A stretch of 64,000 bases of DNA from Ziziphus jujuba (Eukaryota > Streptophyta > Magnoliopsida > Rosales > Rhamnaceae), in NCBI RefSeq assembly GCF_031755915.1, contig NC_083380.1, forward strand, positions 10,354,001 to 10,418,000, written 5' to 3'. Under the pieces are notes generated by a model. That model made no database searches. It was not told the origin of the DNA and saw only the letters and a program-made list of their open reading frames with translations. The translations under genes were made by a program, and so were the position numbers. Below are positions 1-10,556 of the stretch, piece by piece. The stretch's first letter is position 1, and each line of letters starts with the position of its first letter.

Positions 1-249
1 AAACTGTTTTCAAAAATTTATGGTTAAATATCTTATATATGTCTTGGACAACAATTTTCTATTTTTGAAAACAGAAAACAGTTTTCAAAACACATGACAA
101 GAACAGGTTCTTTACTTAATTCTGTTTCTTTCATTTTGCCAAAAGAAGTACTATAGCACTAAAAAAATTTTGTTGTATGAATGGATAATTGAATAAAGTT
201 TAAATTTTCATAAAATAACCAAAAGAATGACAGAGAGAGAGAGACTTAC
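1..249 (-). other. 5' part of the intron of the edge-truncated CYP71 gene
   Basis: The stretch begins (minus strand) with the donor GTAAGT followed by a CT-rich run, a layout shared with the other CYP71 introns in this window. No exon 2 motif is seen in it, so the acceptor lies outside the window. Confidence 0.75.
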
Positions 250-1164
250 AAAAATGAGACCTTTCATGTGTTCTTTATCAAGGTTGAATCCAGCCATTTC
301 ATCCCTTTGAAGTTCAAGAAGAACATCCACAAAATCTTTGTTATCTTGATCACCATCTTCATATAATTTCTTCTCTTTGATATTAAAATTATTCCCATGC
401 TCTTCAACAACACCATCTAAAAATTTATTAAACTCGTCATTAAGTTTCTCAACCTGTGCATCAACCCCACTAAGACAATGAATCCAAGCAAGCCAAGGAA
501 TATAATCTCCCACATAGAAGCCACCCAATAACTTCTTCAACTGGCTCAAAACCTTGTTCACCATGTTCCCAGTTTCATCTCTACTATATTTTTTCCCGAA
601 AGCTACTCTACAAATCACATCATTAGAGAGAAAAGCAAACATTTCACTCAAATTCACTGCCAAAGACTGCCGTTTGATAATACTCTCCACAAACAAGGCA
701 ACTTCTTCTTCTCTAATTGTTCGAAACGACCGAACCCTTTTGTTACTTAGAAGTTGGAGAGTGCATAGGCTTTTCATTTGCCTCCAAGATTCACCATAAC
801 GAGCTGTAGTCACATCCTTACCATGGTAACGAAGTCTTACATCTATATACGATTTTGGTCTGTTCAAGAAGTTGGTGTCATGTGTTTTCATGATCTCACG
901 GGCACTGTCCGATGATGAGACTATGAGTACTGGTCTGCTACCAAAGTGAAGCAGCATTAGAGGACCATATTGGTGAGCTAGCTTTTGAAGCTTACGATGA
1001 GGGTATGAACCAGATAGTTGATGAAGGTTCCCAAGTATTGGAAATGCTGGTGGTGAAGGAGGTGGGTTTTTGTGAGTTGGTTGAGTGGTGAAAAAGTACC
1101 ATTTGATGAGGAAGATTGTGAAGAAGAGAAAGGGAATTGCAGAGACGAATAAGGTTTCCAACAT
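250..1164 (-). CDS. CYP71A-like cytochrome P450, exon 1 only (gene runs off the left edge)
   Basis: This is exon 1 (305 codons) of a microsomal P450 monooxygenase. Residues 1-22 form a hydrophobic ER anchor, followed by a proline-rich hinge (PPPSPP, about 34-39) and the FPILGNLHQL segment. The exon ends at GTAAGT (minus strand, 244-249) just before the I-helix, which is the usual CYP71 intron position. Exon 2, with the I-helix, ExxR and haem cysteine, must lie left of base 1; bases 1-243 are intron. The C-helix reads WRQMK (127-131) where most CYP71s and the sister gene at 15369-17756 have WRQxR, so the usual haem-propionate Arg is Lys. A run of about 25 T on the plus strand (A on the gene strand) lies directly upstream of the ATG. 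No stop or frameshift is seen, but whether the gene is whole cannot be judged. The closest relative in the window is 15369-17756. The substrate is unknown. Confidence 0.9.
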
Positions 1165-1190
1165 GATTTTTTTTTTTTTTTTTTTTTTTT

Positions 1191-2148
1191 TGCTTTTTTT
1201 TTATGGCTGCTAAATGGGAGTAGCCTGAAAGACTAGATAAGGTTGGAGCAGTATTGTTTTGGAAAAAAGTAACAAAAAATTGGATCGTGATCTGATGTCC
1301 CAATTACCTGTCCACCATTGATACCATACACCTTATTTAAGAACATCAGCAAGGATATTTGGAATTTATTTATTTTTATTAGTATAATGTTGATTCTTTT
1401 GATGAAGAATGTATTTTCCACTACTGGCTAGTTAGTTGCTAACAAAGCATGAATGCTTGATTAAAATAGCAAGAAGGAAAACCTAAATAGACAATTACCA
1501 CACCTAACAACATTCATTAGCCAATCCTGACTTCACTGTATAATTTCTTAAGTAGGTGCTTATCACTAATTGAAATTATCAGCGATTAATATACACAATG
1601 AGTAAGGTTGATTTAGCAGTAAACACCCATCACATCCGCACTTTTAAAGTTGTGGGTTCCAATCATATGTATCCTTCTGCCTTAGTCAAGAAAATATTGT
1701 AAATCTATACACAATTTTTTGTAGCTGATCATTTGGATATTCCGTGACAAATTTAAATTTGTCTTCATAAAATTTGTAGCTTAGAATAAGATTTTTTTAT
1801 ATTGTAGCATGTTTTCCGTTTCTTGAATAAAAATGTTCCACTCGCGAACTAAAAATAAAAACTTTGACGGTTGTTCCAATAACTTATATGAATTTGTATA
1901 TTTATATGATTATCATTTCCCCAATACAGAGATCTATTTGGATTCCATCACATATTTATCAGTAAGAAACTTGTTTAATCAGTTTTTTAACTTCTCTTTT
2001 TTTTCTTTTTGTCTTTTTTAAATGGAAAGAGTCTAACTTTCGTTCTTAAAAGTTGTAATAGTCTAACTTTCGTTCGTAAAAGTTATAATAAACTAGAATA
2101 TCATTAGTATTTTATATGGCGTAGTTTTAATTTTGTTAAGGTATATAT
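1191..2148. other. Intergenic, no gene seen
   Basis: This is AT-rich sequence upstream of the first CYP71 gene. The part around 1290-1365 resembles 13590-13700, upstream sequence shared by duplicated CYP71 copies. Nothing else is recognised. Confidence 0.5.
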
Positions 2149-2268
2149 GGTTTGTCTGTATGTCTTCTTTTCTTTCAGCCTCCTCCACTACATATGAAGC
2201 CGCTCACCTGGTTTGTCTGTATATCTCCTTTTCTTTCAGCCTCCTCCACTGCATATGAAACCGCTCAC
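2149..2268. repeat. 60-bp tandem duplication
   Basis: Two adjacent 60-bp copies differ at only a few positions; each starts TGGTTTGTCTGTAT and ends CCGCTCACC. The short open frame across it is a by-product of the repeat. Confidence 0.8.
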
Positions 2269-3329
2269 CTACCAGTGAGTCGGATTCCACTAATTCCACA
2301 ACACAGAGAGACGCTCCATAAACAGAGTTTTTTTCTTCTTTTTTTTTTGGTTTTTTAGTGCAATGATACCAAGTTAGAATCTGGTACCTAATATATTAAA
2401 AAATAAATAAATAAATAAATAAGAAGTAGCTGATTTTATATTGAGTCGTCTCGTACCTAATTTAAAACAGAAAGAGAGAGAAAAAAAAAAAAAAAAACTT
2501 TTTTTTTTTCTTTTGTGAGTAAAGTAGTTGCTTTTATATTGAGTAAACAGGTGCATGAATCAGCCCAATTTGAAATTATACCGTTGATGTAATTGAGTTT
2601 TTTTTTTTAATCATTTATAACAATTTTTTCAATTTTAACATTTGGAAATTGGAATCCATAAAATTTCACGGATAGATTTACCCGGTTTATCAACTGTCAA
2701 CCTTATTTGACTTTGGATATGCATAATAAATTCACTTCCTAAGCATTTAAAGTTTTGTGATTAATATGATAAAAAAAAATTAGCATTAATGGTAATTTAA
2801 TAAGGTATTAAAACCCTAAATTCTAAACATCTAGATTTAAGTTAGATCACAATCTATTTAAAAAATGAAATTTATAAGGATCAAAATATAAATAAAGGAG
2901 AACATTCTTCTAACTTGATATACATAATAAACTAAAATGCCTACTCATATAAGTTAACAATTACAACTCTTTTCTAATTATGGATTAAGTTCAACTTGTG
3001 TTTCAGTTTCATCAGTTTCACTACTTGATGGACAATAATTTTTTACTTTATAGTGGGACAATTGAGTACTAACACAACAATTTCAATGGAATTATTGTAA
3101 AAAAAAATTTCAATGGATTTAAGTTTATTTAATAATTTTTTTATTTAGTTATATTCAGTATTTTATAATGGAGCATATTTGATATGTTTTATGTACTTAT
3201 TGACAAATTTTTATATACTTTGCAATTAAAACATCTCAATTATATGAAAGCCGAACACTAATCTCAAAATATTAATCTTCATAACATATTTCAAATTATA
3301 TAAAGATAAATCTGGAAAGAAGAAAAAAA
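2269..3329. other. Intergenic, AT-rich with homopolymers
   Basis: It contains AAAT and poly-A/T runs around 2400-2510. No coding region, RNA gene or transposon end is recognised. Confidence 0.5.
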
Positions 3330-3433
3330 ATTATCTCGGTAGGAAATGGGCATCCTCAATCTCAAATTCATAAAAATAAAAAATAAAATAAAAAAATTTA
3401 TCTCGGTAGGAAATGGGCATCCTCAATCTCAAT
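3330..3433. repeat. Short direct repeat
   Basis: A stretch of about 37 bp, TTATCTCGGTAGGAAATGGG followed by CATCCTCAATCTCAA, occurs twice about 70 bp apart, with an A-rich spacer. It looks like a local tandem duplication. Confidence 0.7.
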
Positions 3434-3793
3434 ATGAATATATACGCTGAAATTAATCAAAAGGAATTCAAAATATTAGTACTAATGGATAGAAGCAATC
3501 AAAATGTAAAGTTAGCCCTGCTTCACTACAACATGTATGCTAGCATTCTGTCATATATGTCCAAATCTTTGGTCTTCTTCTCCATCAGCCACGCCCCAGT
3601 CAACTTGTGTACATAATTTTCTAGCAATTAAAGCTCATTAGCACTATAGTAAAAAAATTTCCTGCCATGGCTCCAAATAATAACGGAATGAATATTTAAA
3701 ATTTTTGCGTCTATATATCAATTAAAGTATATGATAAATCAGTCAAATATATTTAACTAAACAAAATTAAAAATCATAATCCTAATTTTTTTA

Positions 3794-3975
3794 TGTGAAG
3801 TTCCATATCGGTTGAAAAGGAAAACGACACATGACTTATAAGCGTGTGGATATCTTTTTTTTGCGAGACCTTTTAAAACCTTGAGGGCTGAGTTGTAAGA
3901 GAATTCTCCAGATCCAAAAAGGACAATATAGCATACAGATAGTCTAGGCTGTCACTGATAGTATCAAAGCCAGAT
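3794..3975 (+). mobile_element. TRIM-type LTR fragment with degenerate primer-binding site
   Basis: It starts TGTGAAGTTCCATATCGG and follows the same course as the better-preserved TRIM at 61962-62315, including the shared blocks CTTATAAG, TTTTAAAACCTTGAG and GGACAATAT. After the LTR end near 3956 comes GATAGTATCAAAGCC, a decayed form of the tRNA-iMet primer site TGGTATCAGAGC. No second LTR is seen, so this is a partial, old copy. Confidence 0.7.
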
Positions 3976-4025
3976 CCGAGATTCGAATTCAAAACCATTC
4001 CATAAAAACTGTCTATATAAGGCAC

Positions 4026-4213
4026 TATCTTTTTTGTTTTTTTCAAATACCAAAATAGCATGAATAAGTCGCACTCGCATGACCCATTTTACCTTGTTCT
4101 TTTGTGGATCACATGGTATCTTTTTTGTTTTTTTTTTTTTAATACCAAAATAGCACGAATAAGTCGCACTCGCATGACCCATTTTACCCTGTTCTTTTGT
4201 GGATCACATGGTT
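4026..4213. repeat. Tandem duplication of about 90-97 bp
   Basis: Two copies share ATAAGTCGCACTCGCATGAC and GTTCTTTTGTGGATCACATG; they differ mainly in the length of a T run. It directly follows the TRIM fragment. Confidence 0.8.
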
Positions 4214-4232
4214 AACGTGCTGAGTCAGAATT

Positions 4233-4236
4233 CCTT

Positions 4237-4268
<32 letters not shown>

Positions 4269-4600
4269 TGTAAAAAAGTTTATGGCGCAGCACATGGGTA
4301 TATGTCAAAATTCTACCCAAAAAAAGTAAAGAGCCAGAAAAGATATCAGCAGGTACGGTGCCCAAAAATTTTGTATTTCTTATTATATTTTTATATGATA
4401 TCATCCTATAATCAACATGAGCAACATAGTTCTTGTTCTTGCCTTTTTAGTAAAATAATTTTTGGTTGTCGACACGTCTCCCAAGAAGACATTGCATCTT
4501 TTTTTTTTTATCTTTTTTTTTTTTTCTTTTTTTTTTTTTTCTTTTTTTTTTTTTTTCTTTTTTTTTTGGGGGGGGTGTGTGTGGGGGTGGTGTTGTTGAT
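4233..4600. repeat. Simple-sequence cluster: (TA)n, poly-T, G-rich run
   Basis: A (TA)n tract lies at about 4236-4262. A T-rich stretch with scattered C lies at about 4499-4567, followed directly by G8 and a GT/GGGGG run to about 4591. Lysine- or phenylalanine-rich open frames here come only from these homopolymers. Confidence 0.85.
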
Positions 4601-4870
4601 AGAAGACATTGCATCTTTGTTTGAACATTAATATAACCATTCACTATGAGTTTCCAGTAATATTCGATATGGCAAAAGATGAAGGGCCCAAAATTTTATA
4701 AATTAGTTTTGTTTTTTATCCATCTAAACCAATATAATATTATATTTTTTAAGACAATCTAGTCACCCTGTGTGGTTTTCTTACATTCCTATCTTATATT
4801 GGGTAACTAATTCTTTGCCCTTGTGATTAGTTGATACCACATTTTTCATGCTGCAATCAGGTTTAACACG

Positions 4871-5760
4871 ATGGAGGCATCGTCAGATGATATGGAGTCA
4901 CTAATCAACAAAACTAGAATGCTTCAATGTGTACTGGAAGATGTTGAGCTAACACCATATTCAGAAAATGCAAAGAAGGACCTATATATCATTGGTGGGT
5001 AAAATTATTTCAAATAGAACATTTGGAAAGAGATGTTGTAACAGCCATTCTTCGGAAAGCTTTGAACGTTTCAAAACCATTAATCCAGGTAAATATCTTA
5101 CAATCTAATACTTTTTTATTTGGGTTTGAGCATGAAGATGATAGGGATAAAGTTCTGTAGTGGGGTCCCGTGGAATATAAATGGGGTCCCATTTGGTGCT
5201 TAAGAAATGGGATCCTTAAAAAACACTTGAAGAAGGAAAACTTCAAGAATACAGCTTTTTGGCTGCAAATTCACGGGTTGCCTTTGTTATATGACCAAAG
5301 AGAATGCTTCAAAAACAGAGGAACGGATTGATAAGGTACTAGAAGTGGATTTCAACAATGATAGCAGGATGATAAATTGGAGATTTTTGAAAGTAATTGG
5401 GTGGAAGCAGATGTTGAAAAGCCACTGCCTGCAGGTTTCTTATAGAGCATATTTCCAGTATTCCTAGAGTACGTGTTCTTGAGTACATGTTACATGGATT
5501 CTACCTCTATATTAAAGGTCGAAGCACGTATTGTATTTCAAAATCATCGTAATTTTTTTTCCCCCTAAAAAAAAGCCTTGAACAAGGTACTGAATCCAAT
5601 TTAAATATGAAAGAATTTCTAAATTTTGTTTCAAAGTGTGGAAGATTAGGGCATTTACTCGACGACTGAACAAATATAGAGGTGGTTAAGATAACTGCCC
5701 CTAATGGAATGTCTGTTACCCTATATGGTCCATGGTTGAAGTGAGACCATTCTGGCAACA
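4871..5760 (+). pseudogene. LINE ORF1-like remnant (DUF4283 plus zinc knuckle)
   Basis: Reading across frames from ATG 4871 gives a recognisable non-LTR retrotransposon ORF1 (nucleic-acid-binding, Gag-like) pattern. The DUF4283 region (about 5030-5420) contains FLFGFEHEDDRDKVL and, further on, FWLQIHGLPLLYDQ. Near 5630-5670 comes KCGRLGHLLDD, the start of a CCHC knuckle, then YGPWLK near 5730. An in-frame stop after about 43 codons and several frameshifts show it is dead. No matching ORF2 follows directly. Confidence 0.65.
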
Positions 5761-5992
5761 TGTATAGTAAATTTAATGGTTTCCAATTGCAAGCAGCTTA
5801 ACCATTAATACATTAAAAGTTACAAATGAGAATAAGGAAGAAGTGTCCAAGTCATTAAGGTAGAGTGCTCAAATAAAAAACCCTTTTTTTTGCACTCAAT
5901 GAATGATGGAGACAAATTAATTAGTAAGATGAACATGAACAGAAAGTTATATATGTGGCAACTAGAGGAGAAAAACTTGCATGAAACAATGG

Positions 5993-6815
5993 GACTAGGT
6001 TAGCTGGTACCACGTCAAGTCAGTATGTGACTCCTGTTAAAATTGACAACGTCAGCTTACTTTCCCAATTTATTATATTTATTATTTGATTTTTTCTTTG
6101 AAGTTTAAAACTTTTTTACGGGAGAAAAGCATAGAGGCCAGGCCTTTATCCATTGGTTTATGGTTAATTCCTTCTCCATCTCCATTGTGATCAAGGGCTT
6201 AAATAAAAACGTAATAATTAAAATAAAGATAAATAAAATCATCCTCCATGTAAAGCTATAAAACTCTCCAAAACCTACATTCCAGAGGTATTAGAACTCT
6301 CCAAAATCTTCATTCTAGAAGCATTAGAGAGAGAAAGCGAGCCTTCATAGAGAACTCCAAACCTCTTTTCTTTTTCTTTTTCTTTTTTGTGTGTGTGTGT
6401 TAAAAGCACCATGGAAATCTCAGATCCAAATCAAATGGGCATTGAAGAAGGGAGATAGAGAGGTATATTATTTCAGCAGACCCACTTATGCAAGAACTCA
6501 TCCGTTAGAGTGCTCGAATGTATCCTCTGTCCAGCCAATCTAAATCAAAAATAATTTGAAATTGAAGGAGTCCTGTGGATGCGTGAATTTAAAGAAAAAA
6601 AATGTGGCTTTGATGATCAAAAATTGCAGACAAAGAAAGGGTTGTTCATTTACACCATGGAAGGGAAGTAAAAGAGTCTTCGGAAGAAAAAATAGCAAAA
6701 GTTTTTATGTTTTCAAAAAAAGGAATAAAATAATGGTTAGAATGGTGAGATGATGTGGCATTTTTAATATGTATCAAATATTGACTTAGAGTGGTACCAG
6801 CTAATCTAGTACCAC
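5993..6815. mobile_element. Possible DNA transposon with imperfect inverted ends
   Basis: The left end (GGACTAGGTTAGCTGGTACC, from about 5993) is the imperfect reverse complement of the right end (GGTACCAGCTAATCTAGTAC, to about 6812); the match extends for about 40 bp at roughly 80% by eye. The interior has no recognised transposase, only CT/GT simple sequence near 6365-6400 and a short repeat of AACTCTCCAAAA. No clear target duplication was found. It may be a non-autonomous element. Confidence 0.4.
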
Positions 6816-7424
6816 CGTAGATTACCACCGTGTCAGATAAGTTTTTCTTCAAAAACTCCAATGGCAAAAGGAAGGCATTGCCGACATCATTAGCTGCGAT
6901 ATTCAGGAAGCATCATCAGAGAAGTTGCACCATAAGAAATGAAGTTGTGATGAAGGAAACTGTTGAAAATTTTAAATTCCATCCAAATCTACTTTAGTAT
7001 TTCCTTAACAAAGACGTGGGTTATAATATGGAGAGTTTCACACAGGCCCAAATCCAATAACTCTGATCATGCTTCAATAAAAAATTGGACCATGGTTCTG
7101 TAAAGAAACATCCCAGTCAAACTAGTCAGCCCAAGTGGATTTTAGCAGAAAAGAATAACAATCCAAACAATAAATTGCGTGACATGAGCTACAAATCACG
7201 AACTCTTGCAGTTTTTTTTTTTTTTTTAATTTAAAGGGCATTGAAAGCTCGTCGACTGTCCGGATCTGTCTTAGAAATCCTTCAAGAATTCTAAAGTGAC
7301 CCTGACTAAGGGAAACCCCATCTAAAATTTTATAGAAAATTTAACAGAATATCCATTAAAATTTAGACTTCCCCAAAATTTTAAGCTGTAAAGAAAATAC
7401 ACTCCTATATACGTAGCTATTTTA
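6816..7424. other. Intergenic, no gene seen
   Basis: Possible scraps of LINE ORF1 C-terminus occur around 6880-7190, but nothing firm. A poly-T run lies at about 7211-7227. Confidence 0.4.
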
Positions 7425-7993
7425 TGTGACGACCAGTGTAGGTGGGTACAAAAGACACTGGTGGGCTACATGGTGTCCAATCTCACATTGTCCGTATATA
7501 GATTAAAGGATGATTCAAATATAATAATAGTCACTCTAATAATATTGATGCCTTTTCAGGCCAATTGGCTGCAAAGTTCGAAAGAATTTAAATCCACCAG
7601 TGGAGGCGGGATGTCACAAATGGTCTTAGAGCCTATATCCGACCGAAAGTGTGCCAACATGGACGTTGGGCCCTAATGGGGTGGATTGTGATGTGCAGTA
7701 TGGGCAAGTACAAGACGCATTGACAGACTACCTAGTGTCCAATCTCATATCACCTGGGTGTGGATTAGGGATGATTCAAATGTAATAATAGTCACTCTCA
7801 TAACACCAATGCCTTTTCATAGCAATTGCGTTCAGGGTTCAAAAGAACTCCAAAGTTAAGCGTACTCAGGAGAGAGCAATCCTAGGATAGGTGACCTCTT
7901 AGAAAGCTCTGAACAAAAAATCAAATGCGATGGCTAAATTGGGAACAACACTGACAGAGAGTGACAGTCCCTTAGTAGAGGTAGGGTGTTACA
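7425..7993 (+). mobile_element. Cassandra-like TRIM retrotransposon with 5S rRNA-like sequence
   Basis: Two related direct repeats act as LTRs: LTR1 about 7425-7618 (TGTGACG...GTCACA) and LTR2 about 7687-7993 (TGTGATG...GTTACA). A decayed tRNA-iMet primer site, TGGTCTTAGAGCC, lies at 7621-7633, and the internal domain is only about 68 bp. LTR2 contains, at about 7843-7909, a run close to plant 5S rRNA (AGAACTCCAAAGTTAAGCGT, then CCTAGGATAGGTGACCTCTT), the hallmark of the Cassandra family; LTR1 lacks most of this part. It encodes no protein and would depend on other elements to move. Confidence 0.75.
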
Positions 7994-9629
7994 CCTTACA
8001 CCTCACACTTACTATAATTCCACAAGTTACAACACTTCACAAATAAAAAATTCAACCTACATAGATATAGAATAACAAGTTGTCCAAGTCCACGATCAAC
8101 ATCAAAGCACGCTAAGAGTAGAGACATTGACATAGGACTAAAATGAATATATGAAAATAACACTTTAATTACATTATTAAAGACATAAATAGAATTTCAA
8201 TAACATCATTATCGTCAAATGCCGACATAAAAACATACTCATATATACATATAAACTTGCATATGCATATCCATATTATGAATTGAGTAAATAATTACTA
8301 ACGATAACAATGATAATAAATTAAGGATTTGACATTTGAAAATATTTTTTTCCCAAAACCTTACTACTAAATCACTCGTTTGGAAAGTTTCCCATTTTAA
8401 AAACATTTTCACAAAAAATCCAATATTTATATTTCTAAAATAAACTTTACTATAATAAATACATTCTTTATAAAACATTATTATACTCACATATGTAGAC
8501 ATAAAACTAGTTTATCTTATAAACTATTTATCTATTAAATCGACATAACCAAATTAAATAAGTTTGAACCAAAATCAAACACATAAAACATAGAAACTAT
8601 AGTGTATAATCATATATGAACCTAAGCATAAACAAAAAATAACCAGGTATAGAAACCGTATAAAAATTGTTATATAGATCTACGCATAAAAATTACCAAT
8701 ATATAACACACGTTATATGTAAATATACCATATTACATAGAAATAGATTGTGCCAATAATCATTGTACCATAAGAACCATCGATATACCATATTATATAC
8801 CAATGTATAGTCTTATAATATCAACCTCCTAAAGACATAATCAACATAACCAGCCGCCTGTAGGCATACCACTATCAATACAATCAGAGATGGTTGCTTA
8901 TAGTGGTTGTCCAACCGGTTGATCTCGTAGGCAGCATCAATACAATAATGGACCATCCATAGGTATAATAAATATATCCAATTACTCACAGGCATAACAA
9001 CTGCCAACACGACTAGGGGTGATTACCCATATTGGTCATCCAACCCACTAATTATAGGCAGCATAAATATAATAGTAAACTGCTTGTAAATATTACTGGA
9101 TTCTTGCCATGGTATTGTGTGGTACATCTAACACAATTATCCATGCTCAACATATGTAAAAAAATAAATTATTAAAAAAAAAAAACATAACACATCGGAA
9201 AGACACTTGATGTACCATACCATATACTAATGTTGTTAAGTGATAGTGTCTCAAATACCACTTGACAAAATGGGGGAGAACAGAAAACATGCACACACTA
9301 CATGCGGCTCCTTTAGCATCTTAAAGGTATTGTTCCTAAATAATCTATCATCCTACAACTAAGGGGAAAGTAGCTAATGTCATCATTGTAAAATACTTAT
9401 CACCACCACTCACGTTAATTCCCCTAGGATGGCTAAATATAACCTATCATCTTTCAGCCATGGGGAGGATTACTAATATCATCGATGCAATGTACCTATC
9501 ACTCCCACATCACGGTGCACAAAAGATGACTACATACAACTTAAGCAGTGAAATCAATCATATGCATTGAGAACACTAGTACTATATGGTGCATTTATAA
9601 TCCACCCATACACACAATAACAATGGAGA
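7994..9629. other. Repeat-rich intergenic region
   Basis: AT-rich sequence with degenerate direct repeats. At about 8820-9110 a unit with GGCAGCAT and a GGTTG/GGTCATCCAACC motif appears twice. At about 9300-9510 a block with AGGAT/GGGGA, TAATATCATC and TACCTATCAC recurs. No gene is seen. Confidence 0.45.
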
Positions 9630-10323
9630 CATATACACTGATCTTGAATTATATCATAGTATCATTGGCGATCTTCAGTATGTCACGATCACTAGACTTG
9701 AGATAGCTTTTGTTGTTAATCGAGTGTGTCAATTTATGCATGCTCTAAGAGATAAGCACCGGAAAGCTGTCAATCGTATTCTCAGGTATTTGAAAGGTAC
9801 ATCTCAGTTTGGCCTTCATTTAACTAAATCACTTGCATCAAATCTTATGGGTTTTAGTAATGCTGATCGGGCATCCAGTCCATATGATAGAAAATCTACA
9901 AGTGGGTATTGCATGTTCCTTGGCTCAAATCTAGTAACCTAGTGTGCAAAGAAACAAATTACCATCTCTCAATCTTCCTATGAAGTAGAATATCGTGGTT
10001 TAGCCAGTGCAAGAACTGAACTTTTATGGCTTAAGTCTTTACTTAATGATTTACGTGTCCCATTATTTTAGCATCCTACAGTCTGGTGTGAAAATGAGAG
10101 TGCCATAGCATTAACTTACAATCTAGTTTTTCATGCACCTACTAAACACATCGATGTTGATGTTCATTTTAAGCATGAAATAGTGAAGGCTAAACATCTT
10201 TTTGTCAAACATGTTCCATCTCTTGATCAGATTGCTAATGTTTTTACTAAATCTTTATCAGCTCCAAGGTTTACTAATCTTTGTTGCACGCTCACAATCA
10301 TGGAGTTGCATGTTCACTTATAG
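9630..10323 (+). pseudogene. Ty1/Copia polyprotein, 3' end (RT tail and RNase H)
   Basis: The translation shows the end of a Copia pol gene: DLQYVTITRLEIAF, then AVNRILRYLKGTSQFGLHL, STSGYCMF, and the RNase H part with CENESAIAL, the TKHIDVDVHF motif and DQIANVFTKSLS. In-frame stops interrupt it (TAG near 9940 and near 10068). Gag, protease, integrase and most of the RT are absent, so only the 3' end of the element remains. The 3' LTR follows directly. Confidence 0.85.
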
Positions 10324-10556
10324 GGGAATGTTAGAGATAAGGCTCAAGTTATTACTGATAAGTAGATCAAGTTCTATTTGGTTCATTTATCTCATTATGT
10401 TATTAGATCATGAAGTTGATATTATTAGATCATGTTGGTCAAGTAGTTTATGTTATAATCTTGTATATGTTACGTGTATATAAATACATCAAGTGTACCT
10501 AAGAATATTAATGAAAAATAGTTTTGCTATTTAAATACTCATTTCATTATTCTAAC
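10320..10556 (+). mobile_element. 3' LTR of the Copia fragment with polypurine tract
   Basis: A polypurine tract ATAGGGGAA (about 10320-10328) is followed by TGTTAGAG at 10329, the typical start of a Copia LTR. The LTR runs to about 10556 (ATTCTAAC), giving a degenerate TGTTAG/CTAAC inverted end pair. A TATATAAATAC motif near 10479 may be the LTR promoter. Confidence 0.6.

Noticed and set aside
2152..2358. 68-codon open frame
   Set aside because: It is produced by a 60-bp tandem duplication; no homologue is recognised.
4302..4644. Open frames rich in Phe or Lys
   Set aside because: They are translations of poly-T/poly-A runs.
7843..7909. 5S rRNA-like sequence as a real 5S gene
   Set aside because: It covers only part of the 5S gene, is diverged, and sits inside a TRIM LTR.
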